Origin: Gammaproteobacteria bacterium
GTDB lineage: Bacteria > Pseudomonadota > Gammaproteobacteria > Pseudomonadales > Azotimanducaceae
NCBI GenBank assembly: GCA_012960535.1
Contig: DUBB01000007.1
Coordinates: 103,635-167,634, forward strand
Reading direction: 5' to 3'
Length of the DNA: 64,000 bases
This document shows, piece after piece, positions 26,380-35,804 of this stretch. A model generated the notes under the pieces. That model was given only the letters and a program-made list of their open reading frames with translations. It had not been told where the DNA came from and ran no database searches. Made by a program: the position numbers and the translations under genes. Positions within the stretch are counted from its first letter, which is position 1. The number at the start of each line of letters is the position of its first letter.

Positions 26380-27231
26380 ATGCAAGAAGGTCAATTTACA
26401 GGCTTCAAGGTCTCAACTGAACCTCCAGGTATTGCCTGGATCGAATTTAATGAACCCGAGCGACTCAACGGAATGAGTATCGCAAAAAAAAGAGACCTGA
26501 TCGAAGTGCTGAAGCAGGCACAGATGGATAATGCGGTTCGCGTTATCATTTTCATAGGCGAAGGACGCGCGTTTTGTGCAGGAGATGATTTAAAAGGTTA
26601 CTCTGCAGAATTACCCGATTCAAAGCTGCTGCCGCGTATCCCACCAGGTCATGATAACGCGCTTGGCACTTACAATTCATTGCGACATATCTCCCAGGAG
26701 CTTAACCTGACTATCAGAAAGCTCGACAAGATCACTATCGCCGCCATCAACGGCATCGCAATACAGACAGGGCTTTCACTGGCCCTGGCCTGTGATTTCA
26801 AGATTGCAGCTGACACTGCCCGACTCGGATCTGCCACCCTTAGATTTGGGCTGCTTCCGGATGAAGGTGGCCATTATCTTTTACTGGAACACCTGGGCCT
26901 GGCAAAGACCATGGCGTTCTTAATGAATAAGACGATCGCCAGCGCAAGTGAAGCACTGGAACTCGGACTGGTGAATGAAGTCGTTCCCCTGGCACAACTT
27001 AAAAAACGGGTTTCCGACCTCGCTTTGGAACTCAGCCAGGGACCGCAGATCGCCATGCGAATGTTAAAGCGCTCACTCTACCAGGCAACTTCAATGAGTT
27101 TTGAACAGGCCTGTGAGGATATCGCTACCAGAACCGCAGTTACCGATCACCATGCGGATGCCAGAGAGGGAGGCTCCTCGTTTCGGGAAAAACGAAGCCC
27201 TGTCTTTAATCGCTGGCTCGAAGATGAGTAA
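26380..27231 (+). CDS. Enoyl-CoA hydratase/isomerase family protein
   Basis: A 283-residue crotonase-fold protein. The oxyanion holes are in GRAFCAGDDLKGY (about 65-77) and NGIAIQTGLSLALACD (about 125-140); the region FGLLPDEGGHYLL carries the acid residue normally used for catalysis. Substrate cannot be fixed; hydratase or isomerase activity on an acyl-CoA is likely. The neighbours downstream (acyl-CoA dehydrogenase) and the ETF genes elsewhere fit beta-oxidation. The selenoprotein gene follows after 105 bp. Confidence 0.9.
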   Translation: MQEGQFTGFKVSTEPPGIAWIEFNEPERLNGMSIAKKRDLIEVLKQAQMDNAVRVIIFIGEGRAFCAGDDLKGYSAELPDSKLLPRIPPGHDNALGTYNSLRHISQELNLTIRKLDKITIAAINGIAIQTGLSLALACDFKIAADTARLGSATLRFGLLPDEGGHYLLLEHLGLAKTMAFLMNKTIASASEALELGLVNEVVPLAQLKKRVSDLALELSQGPQIAMRMLKRSLYQATSMSFEQACEDIATRTAVTDHHADAREGGSSFREKRSPVFNRWLEDE

Positions 27232-27336
27232 ATTTGTTAAGGTGCATCCCAGCTCCAAAGATCCTGCTGCCACTGTACAGGCTTCAGGGCTACTGCATTA
27301 CAATTGCTACCACTTTATTCATGCACAGGAATTGCT

Positions 27337-27588
27337 ATGAAAGTCAATATCGAATACTGCCTGCAGTGAAACTACCTCCCCCAGGCGGTCAGTCTGGCCA
27401 AACAAATTGAGCAGGCACGAGGCATACCCAGCGATCTACAGCCCGGTTCAGGGGGTGTTTTCGAAGTATTCGCTGGAGACAGGCTTATCTTTTCCAAGAA
27501 AGCTGAGAACAGGTTCCCCGAGACCGAAGAAATCCTGAACAAACTTGACCCACTCATAGCCAATAATAACCGAGGCGAGCCTCGGTAA
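27337..27588 (+). CDS. SelW/Rdx-family selenoprotein (in-frame UGA = Sec)
   Basis: An 83-residue frame (ATG 27337, TAA 27586-27588) interrupted only by TGA at 27367-27369. Reading TGA as selenocysteine gives MKVNIEYCLQUNYLPQA, that is the C-x-x-U redox motif at residues 8-11, followed by GSGGVFEVFAGDRLIFSK and RFPETEEIL, the hallmarks of the SelW/Rdx thioredoxin-like family. AGGA lies 6 nt before the ATG, and a SECIS-like hairpin directly follows the UGA. The next gene is 23 bp away. Rdx proteins are thought to act in thiol redox control. A cysteine-to-stop mutation is the alternative, but the conserved frame after the UGA argues against it. Confidence 0.9.
27381..27397 (+). promoter_or_regulatory. 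Bacterial SECIS-like hairpin of the SelW-type gene
   Basis: Starting 12 nt after the UGA codon, CCAGGC (27381-27386) pairs with GTCTGG (27392-27397), including one G-U pair, and leaves the apical loop GGTCA (27387-27391), 18-22 nt beyond the UGA. Bacterial SECIS elements have a short apical stem, guanines at the start of the loop and this spacing; the E. coli fdhF loop is GGUCU. It would recruit SelB with Sec-tRNA. Its presence at the right distance supports Sec decoding. Confidence 0.8.
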
Positions 27589-27611
27589 CAGACACTGATA
27601 GGAATATAATA

Positions 27612-28871
27612 ATGACAAGGGCGACAACATACCTGCTTCTGCTGCTAGCCTTCACCCAGTTCGGTGTTCAGGCAGACGAATTAAGCCAACGGGTAACCAG
27701 GGTACTGAAAACCACCCCCCTGATTGATGGCCATAATGATATCCCCTGGCAATACCGAGTCAGAGCCAAGAATCATTTGAACCAGCTTGATTTATCCGCA
27801 GACCTGTCAAAACTCGAAAAACCGACGCACACAGATATACCCAGGCTCAGGCAGGGTTTAGTTGGCGGACTGTTCTGGTCTGTTTATGTTCCTATTGGCG
27901 AGTATGGCGGAGATGCCCAGGATGTTCAGACCGTCATGGAACAAATCGACCTGGTCAAGCGCATGGTTGGCCGGTACAGCGCTGATTTTGAAATGGCATA
28001 CAACGCTTCCCAGGTCAGGGAAATACACAGTCGCGGCAAAATAGCCTCTCTCATGGGAATGGAAGGAGGCCACGCTATTCATAATTCACTGGCCACCCTC
28101 CGCATGCTCTATGACCTTGGGGCACGCTACATGACACTGACTCATTCTAAAGGACTGCTCTGGGCAGATTCGGCAACCGACGAGGCCAGACATGATGGCC
28201 TGACTGCTTTCGGTGAACAGGTTGTTCTGGAAATGAACCGAATCGGCATGCTTGTGGACCTGTCACATGTCTCTGCCGCATCCATGCGGGATGCCTTAAG
28301 GGTCTCACGTGCGCCTGTTATTTTTTCACACTCTTCCGCCTACGCTGTGACCCAGCATGCCCGGAACGTACCTGACGACGTGTTACAAATCATCGCCAGG
28401 AAAAAGGGTGTCGTTATGGTCAATTACCTGACTTCCTATGTATCAGAGCCCATGCGCCTCCACCGGATCAAATACGAGCAGCATCGTAACAGTATCTCCT
28501 CGCAATCCAGCCCGGATGAACTAGAGGCCGCCATGAAGATATGGCAGCAGCAGCATCCTGCACCGATAGTCACGCTGGCTGATGTGGCTGATCATATAGA
28601 TCATATCCGGCAGGTTGCCGGTATTGATTACATTGGCCTGGGTGCAGATTACGATGGTATGCCCCCCGGGCCGGTGGGGTTGGAAGACGTATCCACTTAT
28701 CCGGATTTACTCCGAGAATTACTGGTTCGCGGCTATAGCGATGAAGACATAGCCAAAATAGCCGGTAACAACATCCTGCGGGTGCTGTCTCAAGCAGAAA
28801 TTGTGGCAAAAAAACTACAGCACGAAAACGAGCCTGCTGACCTCCTGCTGGAGGAGACAAGATCATCATGA
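27612..28871 (+). CDS. Membrane dipeptidase (peptidase family M19)
   Basis: A 419-residue dizinc dipeptidase with an N-terminal signal peptide (about residues 1-22, TRATTYLLLLLAFTQFGVQA), so exported. Zinc ligands appear in DGHNDIPWQYR (HxD), GMEGGHAI (bridging Glu), LVDLSHVS and VIFSHSSA (His), with the Asp in GLGADYDGMPPGP. Family members cleave dipeptides, including D-residue ones, and some hydrolyse beta-lactams. The gene lies 23 bp after the selenoprotein gene and is probably co-transcribed. The next 127 bp (28872-28998) hold only a 24-codon ORF of no evident meaning. Confidence 0.93.
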   Translation: MTRATTYLLLLLAFTQFGVQADELSQRVTRVLKTTPLIDGHNDIPWQYRVRAKNHLNQLDLSADLSKLEKPTHTDIPRLRQGLVGGLFWSVYVPIGEYGGDAQDVQTVMEQIDLVKRMVGRYSADFEMAYNASQVREIHSRGKIASLMGMEGGHAIHNSLATLRMLYDLGARYMTLTHSKGLLWADSATDEARHDGLTAFGEQVVLEMNRIGMLVDLSHVSAASMRDALRVSRAPVIFSHSSAYAVTQHARNVPDDVLQIIARKKGVVMVNYLTSYVSEPMRLHRIKYEQHRNSISSQSSPDELEAAMKIWQQQHPAPIVTLADVADHIDHIRQVAGIDYIGLGADYDGMPPGPVGLEDVSTYPDLLRELLVRGYSDEDIAKIAGNNILRVLSQAEIVAKKLQHENEPADLLLEETRSS

Positions 28872-28998
28872 AGAAAATGACCAATCCGATCACCCGCCAC
28901 TTTTCTGGCTGGGTCTGCCAACACCGAAACCGTGCTGGCTGACGACCATCGATTATTTATTCAACAGCAGAAGACTTTAACTTGGAGCAAACCAACAA

Positions 28999-30192
28999 AT
29001 GGTTGAATTGACTCAATTTAGAAAAGACACCCGTGCCTGGCTTGAACAGCATTGTCCACCGAGTATGCGTACCCGACCCAAAAGCGACGAGGAAACAGTA
29101 TGGGGTGGCAAGCGAGCTCAATACCCCAACGTTGAAGCTAAAACCTGGCTGGATGCCATGGCATCCAAAGGCTGGACCTGTCCAACCTGGCCTTCTGTCT
29201 ACGGCGGAGGCGGACTGTCAGCAAAGGAAAACCAGGTTTTACAGGAGGAATTAGCCTCGCTTAATGCCCGTCCACCGTTGATTTCATTCGGCATTAGCAT
29301 GCTCGGTCCAGTACTGCTGGAATATGGCAACGAGCAACAGAAACTTGAGCATCTCCCCAAAATTGTCAAGGGGGAGATTCGCTGGTGCCAAGGGTATTCT
29401 GAACCGGGTTCCGGATCAGACCTTGCCAGCCTGCAGACACGGGCTGTATTGGAAGGTGATCATTACACCATCAATGGTTCAAAAATCTGGACCTCTTTTG
29501 CTGACAAGTCTGACTGGATTTTCTGCCTGGTACGTACAGATCCCCTGGCGTCGAAACATATGGGCATCAGCTTTATTTTATTCGATATGGAAAGTGAAGG
29601 CGTTAGCGCCAAACCGATAAAGCTCATTTCTGGCGCATCTGTCTTCTGCGAGACTTTTTTCGACGATGTTGTGGTGCCAAAATCGAACCTGATAGGAGAC
29701 GTCAATAGCGGATGGACTATAGCTAAAAAACTACTCCAGCATGAACGAAATATGATCAGTGGGATGGGTACGAGAGGCAAGAGTAACCCGAAACATTCAC
29801 TGGCTAGCCAGGCCAAGCAATACCTGGGAGAGGTTAATCACAAAATTGCTGACAGCAACCTGAGGGACCAGGTGACTCAGTTTAACCTGAACAGCCGGGC
29901 TTTTGGACTCACGCTGCAAAGAGCTTCGGCCGAATCAAAGAGCCGTGGTGCTGCATCACCCGCTTCATCAATGTTCAAACTCTATGGCACTGAGCAGAAT
30001 AAGAAACGATACGAATTATTGCTCAAAATAATGGGCTCCCAGGGGATTGGCTGGGAGAGTGAGGCATTTTCAGAAAGAGAACTGAGCGTCGCAAGGGAGT
30101 GGTTACGATCGCGAGCCAATTCTATTGAGGGTGGCACCAGTGAAGTCCAGTTGAACGTCATCGCCAAACAGGTTTTAAAGTTACCGGATTAA
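28999..30192 (+). CDS. Acyl-CoA dehydrogenase family protein
   Basis: A 397-residue flavoenzyme. The FAD/acyl-CoA segment reads QGYSEPGSGSDLASLQTRAV (about 130-149), the beta-domain loop GSKIWTSFADKSDWIFCLVRT, and the C-terminal region NSIEGGTSEVQLNVIAKQVLKLP. The N-terminal part resembles the ACAD branch that acts on larger or branched acyl-CoAs (FadE-like groups found in steroid or terpenoid breakdown). Electrons would leave through EtfAB and ETF-QO (13-17 kb). Substrate not determined. Confidence 0.93.
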   Translation: MVELTQFRKDTRAWLEQHCPPSMRTRPKSDEETVWGGKRAQYPNVEAKTWLDAMASKGWTCPTWPSVYGGGGLSAKENQVLQEELASLNARPPLISFGISMLGPVLLEYGNEQQKLEHLPKIVKGEIRWCQGYSEPGSGSDLASLQTRAVLEGDHYTINGSKIWTSFADKSDWIFCLVRTDPLASKHMGISFILFDMESEGVSAKPIKLISGASVFCETFFDDVVVPKSNLIGDVNSGWTIAKKLLQHERNMISGMGTRGKSNPKHSLASQAKQYLGEVNHKIADSNLRDQVTQFNLNSRAFGLTLQRASAESKSRGAASPASSMFKLYGTEQNKKRYELLLKIMGSQGIGWESEAFSERELSVAREWLRSRANSIEGGTSEVQLNVIAKQVLKLPD

Positions 30193-30218
30193 CTGTACCG
30201 ACTACAACCAGCTAGTTA

Positions 30219-31166
30219 CTAACCAGTGGGAAGCGCTGTAAATGGCAGATTCCGGTAGTCAACATTGCCGCCTGTCAAAACCACGCCTATCTTCTGATCA
30301 GTAAAAAGATCTCTGTGGGCAATGATGGCGGCTAAAACTACGGCACTACTGGGCTCAACCAGTTGTTTCAGGTACCGCCAGATAAATTCCATGGATTCAA
30401 CGATCTGAGCCTCACTGACCAACAAAATATTTTCAGCGCCAGCGCTGATGATCTCGAAATTCAACTCGCCCAGCGTTGTCAGCAACCCATCACACAGCGT
30501 GTTGGGTTGATGACTGAGAACACGCGTACCTGTGTGAAATGATCGATGTGCATCATCCGCCTGGTCAGGTTCAGCGCCATAAACTTTAATGGTGGAATTA
30601 GCCGCCAGCACAGCGCCGGCTAGTAACCCGCCGCCGCCCACCGGGACCAAAATCGAATCCAGATCGGCTACTTGATCAATAAGCTCGAGTGCCGCAGTAC
30701 CCTGACCGGCAATAACCAGCGGGTCATCATAAGGAGGAATCTCACGAGCACGGGTCTGCAGGCGGATTTGCTCGAGCTTGGATGATCTCGCTTCCAGGCT
30801 ATTATCACAGATCACCAATTGACCACCATACTGTTCGATCGCTTCCATTTTGAGGGGATTAGCTGCTTGCGGCACCACAATAAACGCGGGCACCTGCCGC
30901 AATCTGGCGGCCCTGGCAAGTGCGGCGCCATGATTCCCGGATGAGTGAGTACACACCCCGTAGCGAATTTCTTCCTGAGAACAGGAAAACACAGCATTGA
31001 CTGCGCCTCTGCTTTTGAAGGCACCCGCTTTCTGTAGATGATCACACTTAAAGTAAACTCTACAACCTGCAAGCTGATCGATACTTGCACTGGTCATTAT
31101 GGGGGTGATGTGACAATGCGGGCGAATCCGCTGCGCTGCGGACTGGACCTCAGATCGACTAATCAT
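30219..31166 (-). CDS. PLP-dependent threonine/serine dehydratase-like protein
   Basis: A 315-residue fold-type II PLP enzyme without a regulatory ACT domain. The PLP lysine lies in GAFKSRGAVNAVF (Lys near 51), the substrate loop in SSGNHGAALARAARL, and the phosphate loop in PVGGGGLLAGAVLA. Size and motifs fit catabolic threonine dehydratase, serine racemase and hydroxyectoine-type EutB; these cannot be told apart here. The start overlaps the end of the LLM gene by one base, so the two form an operon. Confidence 0.88.
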   Translation of the reverse strand: MISRSEVQSAAQRIRPHCHITPIMTSASIDQLAGCRVYFKCDHLQKAGAFKSRGAVNAVFSCSQEEIRYGVCTHSSGNHGAALARAARLRQVPAFIVVPQAANPLKMEAIEQYGGQLVICDNSLEARSSKLEQIRLQTRAREIPPYDDPLVIAGQGTAALELIDQVADLDSILVPVGGGGLLAGAVLAANSTIKVYGAEPDQADDAHRSFHTGTRVLSHQPNTLCDGLLTTLGELNFEIISAGAENILLVSEAQIVESMEFIWRYLKQLVEPSSAVVLAAIIAHRDLFTDQKIGVVLTGGNVDYRNLPFTALPTG

Positions 31167-32020
31167 TACTGATCAAACAACTTTTCCGCTACGCCCGACA
31201 TGCCAGCCAACGGGTCTGCACCCAACGCAAATAAAGGTACAACCATACGATCAACACCCAGGGCCTGGAAAGGTTCAATCTGTTCCGGCTGCATCTGTCC
31301 GGACCACATAACGGTAATTTCAATTTCAGCGTAATCCCTATCTATAAGGTCGCATTGTCTACGAATCTCATCTAAATGAACGGTTAACTCTGCCGGGTCA
31401 CTGGTGGGTGCAAACCAGCCGTCACCATACAAGGCAACGCGCTCGTGTATTTTACCTTTAGAGCCCCCCATAATCACCGGCATTGGATTCTGTACGGGCA
31501 CCGGGAAACTCTTAAAACCACTCCAACTCAGAAATTCACTCTGATGTTCGACCACATCACCCGACCAGATTTTTCGCATTCCCTGAAGGTAGTCATCAAA
31601 TCTGGCACCGCGTTTTTCAAAAGGCACGCCAAGCGCAGCAAACTCCTCTTGCAACCATCCAATACCAACGCCTAGCATGAACCGACCGTTTGACAGCATA
31701 TCCAGGCTGGCACTTTGTTTGGCAACATAAACAGGGTTAGCCTGAGATAGAATATTAACGCCCGTTCCCAGTCGAATCGTGCTGGTGCTGGCTGCAACAA
31801 AGCTCAGCGCTATCAGCGGATCAACAAAATTAACATCCGGGTCCCCACCCATCTTGCCAGAAGCGCTATAGGGATATCTGGATTGATAATCGAGCGGGAC
31901 AATGACATGCTCGAATGTCCATACTGATTCGTAACCTAAATTTTCCGCTTTCTTAGCCATGCCGACCATCTGGTCCACAGATGACACGCCGAGATTGATT
32001 GGGATAAGGCCGTATTTCAT
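31166..32020 (-). CDS. LLM class flavin-dependent oxidoreductase
   Basis: A 284-residue luciferase-like monooxygenase-fold protein of the TIGR03619 type. Signatures are AENLGYESVWTFEHVIVP (about 27-44), LGTGVNILSQANPVYVAKQSASLDMLSNGRFMLGVGIGW (about 83-121) and PVIMGGSKGKIHERVALYGDGWF. Relatives use FMN or F420; which one is not shown. It begins with a clear AAGGAG site 5 nt before the ATG. That site is the proximal edge of a 15-bp tandem repeat array. It follows glnS on the same strand. Confidence 0.9.
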   Translation of the reverse strand: MKYGLIPINLGVSSVDQMVGMAKKAENLGYESVWTFEHVIVPLDYQSRYPYSASGKMGGDPDVNFVDPLIALSFVAASTSTIRLGTGVNILSQANPVYVAKQSASLDMLSNGRFMLGVGIGWLQEEFAALGVPFEKRGARFDDYLQGMRKIWSGDVVEHQSEFLSWSGFKSFPVPVQNPMPVIMGGSKGKIHERVALYGDGWFAPTSDPAELTVHLDEIRRQCDLIDRDYAEIEITVMWSGQMQPEQIEPFQALGVDRMVVPLFALGADPLAGMSGVAEKLFDQ

Positions 32021-32029
32021 GGATACTCC

Positions 32030-32120
32030 TTGGTTAAATACCTTTTGGTTAGATGCCTTTTGGTTAGATGCCCTTTGGTTAAAAGTGCCTTAACTAGATG
32101 CCGCGTAATTGGTTGCCTGT
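32030..32120. repeat. Six tandem 15-bp imperfect repeats between glnS and the LLM gene
   Basis: The spacer between glnS and the LLM gene is almost filled by repeats: units at 32030-32044, 32045-32059, 32060-32074, 32075-32090 (16 bp), 32091-32105 and 32106-32120, based on TTGGTTAGATGCCTT. Units 1-3 are nearly identical and the others decay with distance from the LLM start. On the coding strand each unit reads as AAGGCATCTAACCAA, close to the actual Shine-Dalgarno stretch CCAAGGAG. Confidence 0.85.
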
Positions 32121-32139
32121 CAACTATCTGGCAGCCCTG

Positions 32140-33813
32140 TTACTCAGTATTTATCTTAGCCCAAGAGTCGCGTAAACCCACTACTTCATTAAATACCGGT
32201 ACTTTATCAGCGCGTTCTTTACTGTCTCTGGTAAAATAGCCCACTCTTTCAAACTGATACTGGCTACCCGCCGGCGTTTCCAGTAACCAATTTTCCAGGA
32301 AGCCAGAAAGCTCAGTTAACGAGTCGGGATTCATCAGGTCAGTATATTTACTGTCGCCGCTATCAGGATAGGCAACCGAAAACAGTGGTTCGAACCGACG
32401 GAAGATAACGGCCCCCGCATTGCTGCTGGATACCCAGTGAATGACACCACGTACCTTACGGCCCGGAGGATTGACCCCTAATGTCTGCGCATCATAACTA
32501 CAGTGTAGTTCGCTGATTTCACCCTGATCGTCCATTCTTACTTCATCAGCCCGAATAACGTAACCGCCGCGTAACCGAACCTCTCCCCCCAGTACCAGCC
32601 TTTTATATTTCCGATTTGCTTCTAGCCGGAAATCCGCCCTTTCAATATAAAGCTCTCTTGTAAAGGGCACCGACCGTTCTCCCATAGCTGCATTCTTCGG
32701 ATGATTTGCCACCCTCAGTGTTTCGGCCTGATCTTCTGGTAGGTTGGTAATGATCACTTTTAGAGGGTCAAGCACGGCCATTGCCCGGGGCGCGTTACCT
32801 TCTAGGTTTTCCCGAAGGCAACTTTCAAGCAATGCCAGTTCAACATTGTTTTCACTTTTGGCGACACCTATCCGTCTGCAGAAATCCCTTATGGCCGCTG
32901 GCGCATAACCCCGCCTTCTTAACCCAGCCAGGGTCGGCAAGCGAGGATCATCCCATCCTTCTACCAGTTGTTGTTCAACCAGTTGCTTCATTTTACGCTT
33001 GCTCATCACGGTGTATTTAAGGTTCAGTCTCGAAAATTCAATCTGCTGGGGATGAACCGGCAATTGCAATTGATCTAACACCCAATCGTATAAAGGGCGG
33101 TGATCTTCAAAGCCGATATCACACAATGAATGCGTGATGCCCTCAAGCGCATCTGAAATACAATGCGTGTAATCATAGAGCGGGTAAATACACCACTGAT
33201 TACCCGTCTGGTGATGCTCGGCATGGCGGATTCGATAAATGGCCGGATCTCTCATATTGATATTGGCTGCGGCCATATCTATCTTAAGCCTTAAAACATG
33301 AGCACCATCAGGAAAAACACCTGCACGCATGTCCTGGAACAACTGCAGATTCTCCTCGACACTTCTATCCCGATAAGGACTGTTTACGCCCGGTTCAGTC
33401 AAGGTCCCGCGGTACGTTCGAATATCCTCTGCTGACAGTGAATCCACATAGGCTTTATCTTTCCCGATCAGATCCAGAGCAAACTCAAATAGCTGTTCAA
33501 AATAATCCGATGCTTTTGTTTCCTGGGACCACTGAAAACCCAGCCAGCTGATGTCCTCGCGCATGGTATTCATGAACTCAGCGTTCTCTTTAAGCGGATT
33601 GGTGTCATCAAAACGTAGATTGGTCGTACCTTGATAATCTCTGGCCAGGCCAAAATTCAGGCAGATAGCCTTGGCATGACCAATATGCAGGAAACCGTTT
33701 GGCTCTGGCGGAAAACGGGTTGCTACTCGACCACCATGTTTGCCTGCCTTTAAATCACTCTCGATGATATTACTGATAAAATTGGACGGGTAACGTTCAG
33801 ACTCAAAACTCAT
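32140..33813 (-). CDS. glnS: Glutaminyl-tRNA synthetase
   Basis: A 557-residue class I aminoacyl-tRNA synthetase that charges tRNA-Gln. HIGH appears at residues 43-46 in [16 protein letters not shown] and the KMSKS equivalent as [10 protein letters not shown]. The C-terminal beta-barrel anticodon-binding domain (about 340-550) includes [18 protein letters not shown]. Length matches E. coli GlnRS (554). Direct GlnRS charging is typical for gammaproteobacteria. The upstream permease gene ends 7 bp before its start. Confidence 0.97.
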   Translation of the reverse strand: MSFESERYPSNFISNIIESDLKAGKHGGRVATRFPPEPNGFLHIGHAKAICLNFGLARDYQGTTNLRFDDTNPLKENAEFMNTMREDISWLGFQWSQETKASDYFEQLFEFALDLIGKDKAYVDSLSAEDIRTYRGTLTEPGVNSPYRDRSVEENLQLFQDMRAGVFPDGAHVLRLKIDMAAANINMRDPAIYRIRHAEHHQTGNQWCIYPLYDYTHCISDALEGITHSLCDIGFEDHRPLYDWVLDQLQLPVHPQQIEFSRLNLKYTVMSKRKMKQLVEQQLVEGWDDPRLPTLAGLRRRGYAPAAIRDFCRRIGVAKSENNVELALLESCLRENLEGNAPRAMAVLDPLKVIITNLPEDQAETLRVANHPKNAAMGERSVPFTRELYIERADFRLEANRKYKRLVLGGEVRLRGGYVIRADEVRMDDQGEISELHCSYDAQTLGVNPPGRKVRGVIHWVSSSNAGAVIFRRFEPLFSVAYPDSGDSKYTDLMNPDSLTELSGFLENWLLETPAGSQYQFERVGYFTRDSKERADKVPVFNEVVGLRDSWAKINTE

Positions 33814-33820
33814 AGATCAC

Positions 33821-34576
33821 CTAAAATACAGCCGCTGCTGCACAGCTTACTGTTACTATTATAAACAAAAACCACTTTAACGTTGCCTGACTCACAGAAA
33901 CGGCAAATCTTACACTGACAACGGCACCGGCTACAGTGCCCACGGCAAGTATCAACCCTGGAATCCAGAGTACTTGATCCGCTATTGCGAAGATTACCAG
34001 CGCTACCAGGCTCAGAGCACCCGTGCAAACCAACTTCAATGCATTCGTGCGCACCAGATCGTAACGAAGCATACCGGCCAGGACAGCGATCAGCAGAAAA
34101 CCCACCCCGGCCTGCACAAATCCACCATAGAGCCCGGTTACAAATAGTCCCGCCCATGCTGGCGGTGACGATTTGAGCTGCCTCGGCTGAATGTCTTCAT
34201 CGGCAATCGCGTCCGGTTTGAGCACCATAACCAGCGCCATCACCACCATCACCCCTAATAATAATGGCTTTAAGTATATATTCGGCAGAACCGATGCCAG
34301 AAAAGCGCCAATTACCGCACCCAGCAAAGTAGGCAACAGTATCGGCAGAACCGCTGCACGATCCAATTTTTTAGCAGAATCAAAGCCTTTTACGGCTGCG
34401 GCTGACTGCAAGAAAATACCAATCCGGTTGGTTCCATTAGCAATATCTGCGGGCATACCCAGTAACATCAGAGCAGGCAGAATCAACATCGATCCACCAC
34501 CGGCCAGGGTATTGACAATACCGCCAAAAAATCCAGCCAGAATCAACATTCCCAGGAAATAGACATCAAGCTCCAA
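33821..34576 (-). CDS. TSUP family permease (TauE/SafE-like)
   Basis: A hydrophobic protein of 251 residues from the start chosen here. An AGGAG site (34585-34589) stands 8 nt before the TTG at 34576, giving MELDVYFLGMLILAGFFGG; the longer frame from 34630 would add a basic N-terminal stretch not usual in the family. The TSUP motif GGIVNTLAGGGSMLILPAL and a second repeat GLYGGFVQAGVGFLLIAVL are present, with about eight membrane segments. The family exports sulfite or organosulfonates. Substrate unknown. It is immediately upstream of glnS. Confidence 0.87.
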   Translation of the reverse strand: MELDVYFLGMLILAGFFGGIVNTLAGGGSMLILPALMLLGMPADIANGTNRIGIFLQSAAAVKGFDSAKKLDRAAVLPILLPTLLGAVIGAFLASVLPNIYLKPLLLGVMVVMALVMVLKPDAIADEDIQPRQLKSSPPAWAGLFVTGLYGGFVQAGVGFLLIAVLAGMLRYDLVRTNALKLVCTGALSLVALVIFAIADQVLWIPGLILAVGTVAGAVVSVRFAVSVSQATLKWFLFIIVTVSCAAAAVF

Positions 34577-34769
34577 ATCGAACACTCCTGTCTGAAACCG
34601 CCATACTAGTCTCCGCAAACCGGATGTCAACGGCTGATAAAGTAAATATTCTTAAAATCAGGCTAACACCGTGCGGCAATGGTGCTGGCAGTATCGCCTG
34701 ATCCAGCGACTCAATAGCAGATGCCATATCCCGGTCACTCAACCCGCTTGACCTGGCAACAAGATGCCA

Positions 34770-35681
34770 CTAGTCCGGCAATTTCACTCGATAAACCACA
34801 CCTGCTTCATTGCCTACCAGCAAACTATTTGAATCACGCCAGGTAACGGATTCAACCTGGCCTAAGCCAAGACCAATCAGATTCAAGGTTTCAGATTTTC
34901 CTGATAACCACTTATCTCCTGACTCAGGCGCCGCAAAAATCCACAGGCTGCGACTTCCCAGGACAGCTAACTTGGTTGCATCAGGTGATAAATCAGCCGC
35001 TGTGGCCATAAATAAACTGGGGTGATTATCGACCAGGACCGCCTCATTCATCTCCCCTGACTTTAGCTTATCCAATCGATACAAATTAGCGCCTTTTTCA
35101 AATCGGCTAATCCTGCCCGCCACCCTATGCTTGGTTATCAAATACAGACGACCGTTCAGCACAAACAGCGCTTCACTGTCATAATGCCACTGCCTGGCTG
35201 GGAACGTCTGCTGCTGAGGATAGCGGAAGGCATAAAAACGAATCGCTCGGGTACTTTCAATCATCGCCGGGTTGAATTCCGGGACAACATAAATGCCCAG
35301 GTCCCGCCTGGCGTTACCATTATTACCGGTATCCGCTATATAGATCCAATCCGCATCTACGGCTATGTCTTCCCAGTCATAATTAGCCGCTAGATGAATG
35401 GAATGTCCAGGCCACGGTTGTCTCCCCAGCCTTGAAACCTGACCGTGGAAAGGTAGGAACGAAGGAAAAATGATCTCACCACGACCATTAACAGCAAAGA
35501 CTCTGGCACTATCCCCACTATCGTTATGAAGCCAATAAACTTCTGGAAAACGCTTACTCTTAACCATGCCGCTCATTTCAGAGATGGGTTCAAAATCAAG
35601 GTCATAGAATTTTTCGACTTGCCATTGCGAAGCCTGACCAGCTGAAAAATAGAACACCAGTAACAGCCACAACTTATTCAT
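34770..35681 (-). CDS. Secreted beta-propeller-like protein of unknown function
   Basis: A 303-residue protein with a signal peptide (about residues 1-17, cleavage near GQASQW). Repeated short strands such as SEMSGMVKSKRFPEVYWLHNDSGDSARVFAV, YDWEDIAVDADWIYIADTGNNGNAR and DSEALFVLNGRLYLITKH resemble propeller or SMP-30/phytase-like esterase folds. The pattern of DSGD, DTGNN and YDSEALF is found in uncharacterised secreted proteins. Function not known; a periplasmic or exported hydrolase or binding role is possible. It is divergent from the DAHP synthase gene across a 302-bp spacer. Confidence 0.78.
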   Translation of the reverse strand: MNKLWLLLVFYFSAGQASQWQVEKFYDLDFEPISEMSGMVKSKRFPEVYWLHNDSGDSARVFAVNGRGEIIFPSFLPFHGQVSRLGRQPWPGHSIHLAANYDWEDIAVDADWIYIADTGNNGNARRDLGIYVVPEFNPAMIESTRAIRFYAFRYPQQQTFPARQWHYDSEALFVLNGRLYLITKHRVAGRISRFEKGANLYRLDKLKSGEMNEAVLVDNHPSLFMATAADLSPDATKLAVLGSRSLWIFAAPESGDKWLSGKSETLNLIGLGLGQVESVTWRDSNSLLVGNEAGVVYRVKLPD

Positions 35682-35804
35682 GCTTCCTCCCTGTTTTGTT
35701 GTATTTTAGCCGCTTCTACCCATTTTCTGAAAAATAACTTGCGTTTCGGCAATGCAGGACTATGATTGCTGGCTGAAACCAGACTAACTATTTAGAACCG
35801 TCGC

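Noticed and set aside
28868-28942. 24-codon ORF between the dipeptidase and the acyl-CoA dehydrogenase
   Set aside because: Too short, begins inside the dipeptidase stop region, and the peptide has no recognisable signal or motif.
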